From assembly GCF_009497775.1 (NCBI RefSeq), contig NZ_CP031012.1, positions 2,046,001 to 2,110,000 of the forward strand: a DNA stretch of 64,000 nt, in the 5' to 3' direction. Of the stretch, positions 53,979-61,908 are shown piece by piece. Position 1 is the first letter of the stretch. Every line of letters begins with the position of its first letter. This stretch comes from Alcaligenes faecalis (GTDB taxonomy: Bacteria > Pseudomonadota > Gammaproteobacteria > Burkholderiales > Burkholderiaceae_B). Made by a program: the position numbers and the translations under genes. The notes under the pieces are model-generated. The model had not been told where the DNA came from, ran no database searches, and was given only the letters and a program-made list of their open reading frames with translations.

Positions 53979-55010
53979 CTAGGCCGTCAAAGACGAACGG
54001 CGGGCCGGGAACAGAGAGAGCAGGGTAGTGCTGGCGGCGAGCAAGGCAACACACAAGCCCAGCACACCCAGCATCCCCAGCAGACCATCGCTGCCTAAGG
54101 GCATGGTGTAGAGGTACAAACCGGCGCCGTATTTAGGCACACCCTGTACCGCCATGAAAATAATCCAGCGAAACACCCAGGCAGAACCGAGCATGAAAGC
54201 TGCACAGAACAAGCTATAAAGATTGCCTTGCAGGGTTTGGATAGGACGGCTGAGCATGTACAAAAGCAGCAGACCGAATGCAGAGGAACCCAGGAAGCCC
54301 AAACGCCATACGGGGTAGCTCTGGAACAGTTCCCAGGCCGAACCGAAGGAATGGCTGTAACCCATCAAACCGGAGCCAACCCAGAACAGGGCGACGACGA
54401 TCAAGGTCAGAACCACACCCAAAGACCAGCGGCGTACGTATTCCAGCGGCAAATTGGCCACGCCACCGGGCAGGAAGCGAGCCACCAACAGGATGGCACC
54501 CAAACTGGCCAGAGCAGCCGTCAAGGCGAAGTTGATAGGCAGGAATGCGGTATTCCACAAGGGACGTGAACGCAGCACCATCACTTCAAAACCGCTGTAC
54601 ACCAGAATCGACAAGGCCGAAACCAGCAGGGCCAGGCTCAACCAGCGCCACAGGGCGCGTTTGTTCAACCACCAGGCCAGCACGTTGGCCATGGATAGGC
54701 CGACGAACAGAGGCAGCAGCACAGCACCCAGCGACATCCACGACCAGGGAGTGAAATGGGCGTAGAAATGCCAGAAGCGGCCAGGTTGGTGCAAGTCAGC
54801 CAGCAAGGACACCGGAGCGGCAATGCTGCTGCACAGCAGCACAATCATCAGAGCGGGCTCCAGACGACGCAAGGCGCTATCGCCGGACCAGGCGCAACGC
54901 CACACCCATACGGTGCTGGTGGCGGCCATACCGACCAGGAAAAAGTATTGAACCGCCCAAGGTAACCAGGCAACTTCGTAGGCGGGGGTCAGAATTTCGA
55001 TAATAGACAT
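53979..55010 (-). CDS. ttrC: Tetrathionate reductase membrane subunit (NrfD family)
   Basis: A 343-residue membrane protein with about nine hydrophobic segments. WLPWAVQYFFLVGMAA, LADLHQPGRFWHFYAHFTPWSWMSLGA and PKYGAGLYLYTMPLGSDGLLGMLG are nearly the same as Salmonella TtrC as I remember it. It takes electrons from quinol and passes them to TtrB. It lies nine bases after ttrB. Confidence 0.92.
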   Translation of the reverse strand: MSIIEILTPAYEVAWLPWAVQYFFLVGMAATSTVWVWRCAWSGDSALRRLEPALMIVLLCSSIAAPVSLLADLHQPGRFWHFYAHFTPWSWMSLGAVLLPLFVGLSMANVLAWWLNKRALWRWLSLALLVSALSILVYSGFEVMVLRSRPLWNTAFLPINFALTAALASLGAILLVARFLPGGVANLPLEYVRRWSLGVVLTLIVVALFWVGSGLMGYSHSFGSAWELFQSYPVWRLGFLGSSAFGLLLLYMLSRPIQTLQGNLYSLFCAAFMLGSAWVFRWIIFMAVQGVPKYGAGLYLYTMPLGSDGLLGMLGVLGLCVALLAASTTLLSLFPARRSSLTA

Positions 55011-55019
55011 AGCGGCCCC

Positions 55020-55778
55020 TTAGAACTGATTGGTCAGACGCACACTGGCCTGGCCATCCACACCATCAACGAACTCATCTGGCAGACCGATGTAGAACAC
55101 ATGCGGGTTGGTATTCATGCCAGGTTTGAGTACGCGGATTTCCTCTTTGTGCTGTTTGAGCAGCTGGGAAATCGTGCTGGTTTCATCGTTCATATCGCCA
55201 ATAACGCGTGCGCCACCGACGCAGCTTTCCACACAGGCGGGCAACAAGCCCACTTCCAGGCGGTGCTCACAGAAGGTGCACTTGTCGGCGGTTTGTGTTT
55301 CATGGTTAATGAAACGGGCATCGTAAGGACAGGCTTGAACACAGTAGGCACAGCCAACACATCGCTCGTTGTCGACCAGCACCACACCATCTTCGCGCTG
55401 GAATGTGGCCTGTACAGGACAGACCGGCACACAGGGCGGGTTGTCGCAGTGGTTACAGAGGCGTGGCAGGCTCAGCATGGCCGCCTGCTGCTGTTCATCG
55501 AGTACCTCGTATTGCAGAACCGTAGTACGGAACTGCCCGATAGGTGGTGCATTTTCGATAGAACAGCTGACCGTACAGGCCTGGCAACCGATACATTTTC
55601 TTAGATCAACCACCATGCCGTAGCGGGCCCCATCTTTCCCACCGCTACGTCGTGGAGGTTGGCTGTTCATTGCGGCTTGAACAGGCTGGATAGGAATGAT
55701 CGTGGCCCCGGCACTCAGGCCCAGCAATTCCTTAAGAAAACGTCGCTTGCCCTTTTTGGGCTCGGCGCTTGGAATCAT
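55020..55778 (-). CDS. ttrB: Tetrathionate reductase iron-sulfur subunit
   Basis: A 252-residue periplasmic ferredoxin-like protein with a Tat-like N-terminus (KGKRRFLKELLGL). Four [4Fe-4S] sets follow: CIGCQACTVSC, CNHCDNPPCVPVC, CVGCAYCVQAC and CTFCEHRLEVGLLPACVESC. The runs PVQATFQREDG and YDARFINHETQTADKCTFC match Salmonella TtrB almost exactly. It carries electrons from TtrC to TtrA. It leads the operon behind an FNR-like box. Confidence 0.95.
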   Translation of the reverse strand: MIPSAEPKKGKRRFLKELLGLSAGATIIPIQPVQAAMNSQPPRRSGGKDGARYGMVVDLRKCIGCQACTVSCSIENAPPIGQFRTTVLQYEVLDEQQQAAMLSLPRLCNHCDNPPCVPVCPVQATFQREDGVVLVDNERCVGCAYCVQACPYDARFINHETQTADKCTFCEHRLEVGLLPACVESCVGGARVIGDMNDETSTISQLLKQHKEEIRVLKPGMNTNPHVFYIGLPDEFVDGVDGQASVRLTNQF

Positions 55779-55860
55779 GTGTTTTCCTTTTTTATGCTTG
55801 GGTTGAACCCATTTACATTATTTGTAGTTATAAGCATATGAAGAATACAAAGTTCCGGTC

Positions 55861-55874
55861 TTGATGAAGGTCAA
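55861..55874 (-). promoter_or_regulatory. FNR/Anr-type box upstream of ttrBCA
   Basis: Read toward ttrB, TTGACCTTCATCAA matches TTGAT-N4-ATCAA at nine of ten fixed positions. It lies about 83 bp upstream of the ttrB start, right for an activator site of an anaerobic operon. No ttrSR two-component genes are in the window. Confidence 0.65.
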
Positions 55875-55926
55875 AAAGAACATTTAAAGGTTGAAATGTT
55901 GACGCGCGGCTGTATTTTTCAGGCAT

Positions 55927-55958
55927 AAAAAAACGCCCCTCCAAAAAATGGAGGGGCG
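55927..55958 (-). terminator. Terminator of the FepA-like receptor gene
   Basis: CGCCCCTCC / GGAGGGGCG is a 9-bp stem with a seven-base loop, followed on the - strand by T7. It lies 31 bp after the receptor stop. Confidence 0.92.
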
Positions 55959-55988
55959 CTATATACCTTGATTGTAGACGAAAACTGC

Positions 55989-58292
55989 TTAGAACGTCCC
56001 GCTCAATCCCAGGAAGAAAGTGCGACCAGGTTGGTTGAAAGTCTGGGCTCCGGCGCCGTAAATATAGTTGGCGTTTGTCAGGTTCACACCGATGGCATTG
56101 CCGCGACGGAACAGGCGTTTGTCAAAGAGGTTATCAACCCCCGCATTGATCCGGAAATGCTTGTTGATCTTGTACTGCGTGCTAAGACCAAACAAGGCGT
56201 AAGGGGAGACCTTGTCGGTTGCAGAACCTGTCAAAGGCTGACCGTAGAAGTCATATTTAGGCGGTTTTTGCTCACCATAGAAGGTTGCCTTGGCACGCAG
56301 AGACCAATCGGCGTTCACGTTCCAGTCCAGCGTGGTGTTAATGGTGTACTTGGGAATCGTCGACAGCGCTTCACCTGTGGTCTTGTTTTTGGACTCGATC
56401 ATGTAGGTAAAGTTGGTTGACCACAGCCAGTTCTCGGCTAATGGCAATGTCAGGTTACCTTCCAGACCGGATACCACGGCTTTGGGAATGTTCTCCCATT
56501 GCAGGACCAATTGGTCTCTGTTCATGTCCCAGAAACTGGATTGTGCAAAACGACCCGCTTCCACTTTGTTGCGGTAATCGTTGTGGAAGTAAGTCAGGCT
56601 AGCTCCCAAACCATCATCGCCCACGTACTCAACACCAAGCTCTTTATTAAGGCTGGTTTCTGCTTTCAGATTCGAATTACCCTGAAGAAAACACCCAGCC
56701 TCTACAACATTAGCTGCACCTGTATTTCCCCAACAACCATTGCCCGCACTGTACAAGGTGTAGCCATCGTTACTTTGATATAAGTTGGGGGCTTTGTAAG
56801 CACGTGCGATACCTGCCTTGAGCAGCCAGTTATCGGTCACTGCATGTGACAAGTTCAAGGAAGGACTCCAATTACTACCATGTATATCGTGGTAGTCAAA
56901 ACGCAGCCCTGGGGTCACGGTTGTCTTGTCTGTGGCATAAATATTGTCCTCGACAAAGACCGAATAAATATTCGCACGTGCCTTGGGCTTATAACTTCTA
57001 GGGCTGTTTGGAACCTTTTCTGGATTGCGTGCGGCCAACTCAGAAGATTTGTCGTTCAATTCCTGCCCGACCCACTCCAGACCAAATGTGGCGTACTGCT
57101 CAATACTTCCTGTTTTGAACCGATGACTCAATTCGGTATGCGCCGTCATCGTGGTCAGATCAATAGTCCCAAAACCACCGTCTTTCACACGCAGAGGATC
57201 ATTGAAAGCGCCTTCTGTACCACCGGCCAGACCTTCCAAAATCCGATAATTACGCGTCTTTTCGTATTGGAAATAGCTCAGTGTATTCGTCTTGTCATTC
57301 CAGTCACCACGATGCGTCAGCGAGTAGCTCTGGCGATACATCTTGTTCGTCTCATCGCCCAGCTGACGTTTGACCTCGTCGTTGGTATTCGTATTCTGGG
57401 TATCACCCGTGTAGATATTGCCCTGACGGCTGTAGGAAGCCTCCAGATCCACGGTTTGGCGGCTATCAGGACGCCAGGACAGCAAACCATTGATGTCCTT
57501 GTTACGCACACCCTCACGGCCGGCTGGCAAACTGTTCGCGTTGGCACCGCCACGCTCGGTCTGGTGTCCTTTATTGATCTCCGGATCGTCCGAGTCTGTC
57601 TTGTTCAGGTTCCCGTACAGACGGAAAGACAGGGATTCGCTGATCGGGCCGCTCAAGCCAAAGCTCATGCGACGCGTTGCGCCTTCATCGCTGTGCTCAG
57701 GCAGGTTGCCATACAGGGAGTAGGTGCCCTGGAAAGTGTCTGTTGTCGGTTTGGTGATGATGTTGACCACACCACCCGCAGCACCATTACCGTAACGAGC
57801 CGCTGCCGGGCCGCGCAGCACCTCCACACGTTCGATCTGCTCCGCTGGCACCCAGTTGGTGTCACCCCGCGAATCGCGCTCGCCACGCCAGCCGAAACGC
57901 ACGGCAGAGCGGGAGCTGACGGGTTTGCCGTCAATCAGGATCATGGTGTTTTCCGGGCCCATGCCACGGATATCGATCTGGCGATTATTACCGCGCTGGC
58001 CGCTGGCCGAGTTACCGGTCAGGTTCACGCCCGGCATGGTGCGCAGCACTTCGGAAATATCGTTGGCGGGAGGGGACTTCTGGATGTCTTCGGCGGTGAT
58101 GACGGAAGAACCCAGGGTTTGCTTGAGCTCATCCTCGGCCTTGACCACGATACGGTCCAGTTCCTCGACCTGCTGCGCTTGCGTCTGATAGGGGAAGGCC
58201 AAAAACAAAGCCACTGCCAGACTGCTTAAAGGCATAAAAGATACGCCGCTAGGCACCTGGCGCTTAGCGGCGAGAGACGAGGACACCGACAT
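55989..58292 (-). CDS. TonB-dependent siderophore receptor, FepA/PfeA/BfeA-like
   Basis: A 767-residue outer-membrane receptor. The signal ends near QTQAQQ; the TonB box region is LDRIVVKAEDE. The plug carries MPGVNLTGNSASGQRGNNRQIDIRGMGPENTMILIDGKPVSSR and RVEVLRGPAAARYGNGAAGGVVNIIT, as in the enterobactin receptors FepA, PfeA and Bordetella BfeA, and the barrel ends FLGLSGTF. It imports ferric catecholate siderophores. No siderophore synthesis genes lie nearby, so it likely uses siderophores made by others. ATG 58292 is used. Confidence 0.9.
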   Translation of the reverse strand: MSVSSSLAAKRQVPSGVSFMPLSSLAVALFLAFPYQTQAQQVEELDRIVVKAEDELKQTLGSSVITAEDIQKSPPANDISEVLRTMPGVNLTGNSASGQRGNNRQIDIRGMGPENTMILIDGKPVSSRSAVRFGWRGERDSRGDTNWVPAEQIERVEVLRGPAAARYGNGAAGGVVNIITKPTTDTFQGTYSLYGNLPEHSDEGATRRMSFGLSGPISESLSFRLYGNLNKTDSDDPEINKGHQTERGGANANSLPAGREGVRNKDINGLLSWRPDSRQTVDLEASYSRQGNIYTGDTQNTNTNDEVKRQLGDETNKMYRQSYSLTHRGDWNDKTNTLSYFQYEKTRNYRILEGLAGGTEGAFNDPLRVKDGGFGTIDLTTMTAHTELSHRFKTGSIEQYATFGLEWVGQELNDKSSELAARNPEKVPNSPRSYKPKARANIYSVFVEDNIYATDKTTVTPGLRFDYHDIHGSNWSPSLNLSHAVTDNWLLKAGIARAYKAPNLYQSNDGYTLYSAGNGCWGNTGAANVVEAGCFLQGNSNLKAETSLNKELGVEYVGDDGLGASLTYFHNDYRNKVEAGRFAQSSFWDMNRDQLVLQWENIPKAVVSGLEGNLTLPLAENWLWSTNFTYMIESKNKTTGEALSTIPKYTINTTLDWNVNADWSLRAKATFYGEQKPPKYDFYGQPLTGSATDKVSPYALFGLSTQYKINKHFRINAGVDNLFDKRLFRRGNAIGVNLTNANYIYGAGAQTFNQPGRTFFLGLSGTF

Positions 58293-58477
58293 AATGAACA
58301 CCCAGCAGTAATGAGATTGATTCGTGATTATAAACAGGGTGAATCATGTTACAGGGCGTGAATCTCGTAAAACCAACACATTGGGCCGGACAAATTCAGC
58401 CAGGGCTACGCCCCGTCACTGTTACAGCAAGGGCCTGTCAGGGCTGACAGCTTGCGGAGCAAGGGGGCTGATTGTAT

Positions 58478-58765
58478 TTAGGCGCAGACGCTGCAGCCGG
58501 GGCCCATACAGGTGTGGATGACAGAATTTCGGGTGCTGGAACGGGTACCGGGCCCGGTCACATTATTGCCTGCCAGGGCTTGTTGGGGCGTCAGGCCGCG
58601 TGTGGGGCTGGCTTTGCTGAACAAGCGTCGTGGTGCGCTCAATTGCAGCAAGAGGCTGCCTTTTTCACAAGCAGGGCAGGTCTGGGGATCATTGCGGGTG
58701 GCAATGCTGCGCAAATGGCTGCTGCGTTCCAGGCAATGATTACAAAGGTAGTCGTACAAAGGCAT
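58478..58765 (-). CDS. fmdB: FmdB family zinc-ribbon protein
   Basis: A 95-residue protein opening MPLYDYLCNHC with a second Cys pair in TCPACEKGS, the FmdB/CxxC_CxxC_SSSS zinc ribbon. It lies 57 bp after formamidase FmdA on the same strand, as in Methylophilus where FmdB is thought to control or accompany FmdA. It ends in a further Cys cluster (HTCMGPGCSVCA). Confidence 0.87.
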   Translation of the reverse strand: MPLYDYLCNHCLERSSHLRSIATRNDPQTCPACEKGSLLLQLSAPRRLFSKASPTRGLTPQQALAGNNVTGPGTRSSTRNSVIHTCMGPGCSVCA

Positions 58766-58822
58766 GGCGAATCCGAGTAAAGCAAGCCCTGGCCTCGAAA
58801 AGAAGCCAGGGCCAGAGACCGA

Positions 58823-60022
58823 TCAGGTCAGGTTACAGCGTGTGCCTGGACGGCCAAAACGGGCCGCATCATTCAAGGCACCTTTAGGCAGGATATCGGT
58901 ATCAAAAATACCGGTAGGCAGTGCCAGAGAAGCGGAGCTGTTAGGCAGATCCACCACGCCGCCGTAACGGCCTTCAACCGGAGCCGCTGTCAGCAGCATG
59001 TACGCCTGCGCACGCGACAGGTCTGTCGTGCGGCTGATGTAGTCAATAGCGGCCAAACAGGCTTGACGGTAGGCAACCGTGGAATCCAGGTAGTAGTTGA
59101 CGCCTTCTTCGACACTGATGCCGGTGAAGTGCATCCACTGATCGTACTTGGGATCGTGACGGCCAGGAACGTAGATAGGCGCGGTCAGATTGTATTTGGC
59201 CATACCGCCTTTGATCAGATCAAAGCCAAGGTGGGCCGCACCGTCCATTTCAATGGCGCCACAGAAGGAGATTTCGCCGTCGCCCTGGGAGAAGTGCAAG
59301 TCACCCATGGACAGGCCTGCTCCTTTCACATAGACGGGGAAGTAAATCCGCGAGCCAATGGTCAGGTTCTTGATGTCCAGGTTGCCGCCGTGCTCACGTG
59401 GAGGCACGGTACGAGCAGCTTCTGCCGCCATGCGGTCAAATTCAGCGCCTTTCACACCGCGCAATACGGCGGTTTTGGCATCTGGCGGGTTGGCGTGGCC
59501 CTTGGGCACCAACAAGGCTTCACGGCGATTCCACTCGCGCAGCAATTCATGCGAGGGCAGGGTGCCAATCAGGCCGGGGTGCATCATGGCCGCAATGCGT
59601 ACGCCAGGGATGTGACGCGAAGTGGCGTAAACACCATGCAGGTCCCAGATGGCCTTGTCGGCTTCGGGGAAATGCTCGGCCAAAAAGCCACCGCCATTTT
59701 CCTTGGCAAAAATGCCCGAGAAACCTACAGGAGTAATGGCGCGAATATCCAGCAGATCCACCACCAGAATGTCGCCGGGCTCAGCGCCCTCTACATGGAT
59801 AGGGCCGGTCAGAGGATGAGCGCGGGTCAGATCAACGTCGCGTACGTCGTTGGCGCTGTCCGTGTTTTTGATCTGGGCGTCCAGAAAGTCCATGCATTCT
59901 AGAATCATTTCTTCGCCAGGCTTCACGCTGGTCAGGTCTGGAATGTCCGGGTGCCATCGGTTGTGCCCGATTTCAGCTTGCTCGGCCAGGGGTGCGCCGG
60001 GTTTGATTTTTATATGCTGCAT
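58823..60022 (-). CDS. fmdA: Formamidase (FmdA/AmdA family)
   Basis: A 399-residue acetamidase/formamidase with the family runs GHNRWHPDIPD, HPLTGPIHVEGAEPGDILVVDLLDI, GGGFLAEHFPEADKAIWD, HPGLIGTLPSHELL and GDLHFSQGDGEISFCGAIEMDG. It hydrolyses formamide to formate and ammonia. ATG 60022 has CGGAGA six bases before it. It is paired with fmdB and divergent from the 8-oxoguanine deaminase gene. Confidence 0.93.
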   Translation of the reverse strand: MQHIKIKPGAPLAEQAEIGHNRWHPDIPDLTSVKPGEEMILECMDFLDAQIKNTDSANDVRDVDLTRAHPLTGPIHVEGAEPGDILVVDLLDIRAITPVGFSGIFAKENGGGFLAEHFPEADKAIWDLHGVYATSRHIPGVRIAAMMHPGLIGTLPSHELLREWNRREALLVPKGHANPPDAKTAVLRGVKGAEFDRMAAEAARTVPPREHGGNLDIKNLTIGSRIYFPVYVKGAGLSMGDLHFSQGDGEISFCGAIEMDGAAHLGFDLIKGGMAKYNLTAPIYVPGRHDPKYDQWMHFTGISVEEGVNYYLDSTVAYRQACLAAIDYISRTTDLSRAQAYMLLTAAPVEGRYGGVVDLPNSSASLALPTGIFDTDILPKGALNDAARFGRPGTRCNLT

Positions 60023-60476
60023 GTGTTCTCCGAATAATGTGTGCGAGGTCCGCACAACAGCGCTTTTAATGCGCTTGGCGACATCATTAACATGACTGAA
60101 CAGGCACGGTCAAAATGTGTGGATATGCGGGTTTATATGTTTTTTTATGCCAATAAATAAATTCTTAAGCGAGTCAATGATTTAGGCTTTAAGCGATTAA
60201 AGGACAATAATCCCGACTTTTTGTCCAGAGGATAAATCCTGATTTTGAACAACTTTTTTATGTCCCGGCATGCCGTAAAAAAACGGCAGCTCTCTATATA
60301 AGAATCCTTATAGAAGACATAAGAGTTCCTGGATGGCCTAGCAAGACTCAAGGCTTGGAGCGGAAAAGAGCACGGCTATGGTTCGGCCCCAAATAACCCT
60401 TATCACAGCGGGTATATAAGTCGGCAAGTCGAACTGACAACAATAAAAAGCAAATAAAAACGCAGGAGACACAATA
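60023..60476. other. Divergent promoter region between fmdA and the purine genes
   Basis: About 450 bp, AT-rich, without a gene. It contains the inverted repeat TTAATG-N13-CATTAA (60066-60071 and 60085-60090) next to fmdA and several small hairpins such as GCCGTAAAAAAACGGC near 60270-60290. I looked for a purine or xanthine riboswitch and did not recognise one. Confidence 0.5.
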
Positions 60477-61853
60477 ATGACTAGCCGTTCCCCGATCCTG
60501 TGGATTCGCGATCCACTGGCCTGTTCAGATGCACAAGCTGCCGGTGGCGTACTGGTACAAGACAGCCGCATCATCGAAAAAGTGGCCGCCGGTCAGCAGC
60601 CCAAGCAGGCTTACGATCAAAGCTGGGATGCTTCCCGGCACGTTTTGCTGCCCGGTTTGGTGAATACTCATCATCACTTTTACCAAACCCTGACACGGGC
60701 CTATACCCCGGCACTGAATAAACCCTTGTTCCCTTGGCTGACTACCTTGTATGACGTCTGGGCCGGTCTGGACGACGAGCAAATGCAGGTGGCCAGCGAA
60801 CTGGCCATGGTGGAACTGCTGCAATCGGGCTGTACGACGGTGGCCGATCACCACTATGTGTTTTCGGGTGCCTTGCAACATGCCATTGATTGTCAGGCTG
60901 AGACGGCTCAACGCCTGGGCGTACGTGCCGCATTGACTCGTGGCTCCATGAGCGTAGGCCGTGATCAGGGTGGTTTGCCCCCGCAAAACGTCGTACAGGA
61001 CGAGCAAACCATTCTGGACGACAGCCAGCGCCTGATTCGCCAATATCACCAGCGCGAAGATGGGGCGATGATTACGCTGGCCCTGGCTCCATGCTCGCCT
61101 TTCTCTGTCAGCCGCGAGCTGATGAGCGAAAGCGCCAAGCTGGCCGAACGTGAGGACGTACGCCTGCACACCCATCTGGCGGAAACCGACGACGAAACCG
61201 CCTACTGCGAACGCCTCTTTGGCATGCGTCCACTGGATTATCTGGATCAGCAAGGCTGGCTAAGCAATCGCACCTGGCTGGCGCACGGCATTCACTTCAA
61301 CGACGAAGAAATCCAGCGCCTGGGCCGCGCAGGCACGGGTATTGCCCATTGCCCCTCGTCCAATATGGTGCTGGGCAGCGGTCTGTGCCGCACCATCGAG
61401 CTGGAAGCCGCCGGTGCTCCCGTCGGTCTGGCCGTGGACGGCTCGGCTTCCAATGATCACTCCAATCTGGCTCAAGAGATGCGACAGGCACTCTTGCTGG
61501 GCCGCCTGCGCTACGAGCCGGGTCAGGTCACCCATCAAGCCGTTATCCGTTGGGCTACTCAAGGCTCGGCCCGCTGTTTGGGGCGCGAGGACATTGGCGG
61601 CCTGAACGTGGGGCAGCAGGCCGACCTGGCCTTGTTCACCCTGGATGAATTGCGCTTTTCCGGCGCAGAAAACCCCTTGGCTGCCTTGCTGCTCTGCGGC
61701 GCAGACCGGGCCGACCGTGTGATGGTCGCCGGTCAGTGGCGCGTGGTTGACGGCCAACCCTGCGGCATTGATTTGCAAGACCTGATGCAACGCCATCAAG
61801 CCGCTGCTCGTCGTTTGCGCGACAAGGTACTGGATACCGCAGCGACAGCTTGA
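60477..61853 (+). CDS. 8-oxoguanine deaminase (amidohydrolase family)
   Basis: A 458-residue metal-dependent amidohydrolase. The first metal site is PGLVNTHHHFYQTLTRA (His65-67); the rest are HTHLAETDDE, WLAHGIHFND and VGLAVDGSASNDHSN. The wording matches Pseudomonas 8-oxoguanine deaminase, which turns 8-oxoguanine into urate and ammonia; related TrzN/AtzA enzymes dechlorinate triazines. The following permease supports a purine substrate. It has its own promoter region, and a ribosome site (CAGGAGA) before the ATG. Confidence 0.87.
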   Translation: MTSRSPILWIRDPLACSDAQAAGGVLVQDSRIIEKVAAGQQPKQAYDQSWDASRHVLLPGLVNTHHHFYQTLTRAYTPALNKPLFPWLTTLYDVWAGLDDEQMQVASELAMVELLQSGCTTVADHHYVFSGALQHAIDCQAETAQRLGVRAALTRGSMSVGRDQGGLPPQNVVQDEQTILDDSQRLIRQYHQREDGAMITLALAPCSPFSVSRELMSESAKLAEREDVRLHTHLAETDDETAYCERLFGMRPLDYLDQQGWLSNRTWLAHGIHFNDEEIQRLGRAGTGIAHCPSSNMVLGSGLCRTIELEAAGAPVGLAVDGSASNDHSNLAQEMRQALLLGRLRYEPGQVTHQAVIRWATQGSARCLGREDIGGLNVGQQADLALFTLDELRFSGAENPLAALLLCGADRADRVMVAGQWRVVDGQPCGIDLQDLMQRHQAAARRLRDKVLDTAATA

Positions 61854-61908
61854 GTTCAGTAGTGACAGGGCCTCTAGAGCCCTGCCTATTTATTTTCGGA
61901 GACATCCA

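Noticed and set aside
50798-54028. Long + strand frame of 1076 codons opposite ttrA
   Set aside because: It lies exactly antisense to ttrA, whose product has complete family motifs; long antisense frames are usual in GC-rich genes. Its translation is Gln/Thr/His-rich without any domain.
56880-58229. Long + strand frame of 449 codons opposite the FepA-like receptor
   Set aside because: Antisense shadow of a gene with clear plug and barrel motifs; no ribosome site or family.
58293-58420. Fur box in front of the FepA-like gene
   Set aside because: An AATCAC-GAATCA-ATCTCATTA stretch is only loosely like the 19-bp consensus; iron control is likely from the gene family but the site is too weak to list.
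60023-60476. Purine or xanthine riboswitch before the 8-oxoguanine deaminase gene
   Set aside because: Several hairpins are possible, but I could not match the conserved blocks of any known purine, xanthine or PRPP aptamer.
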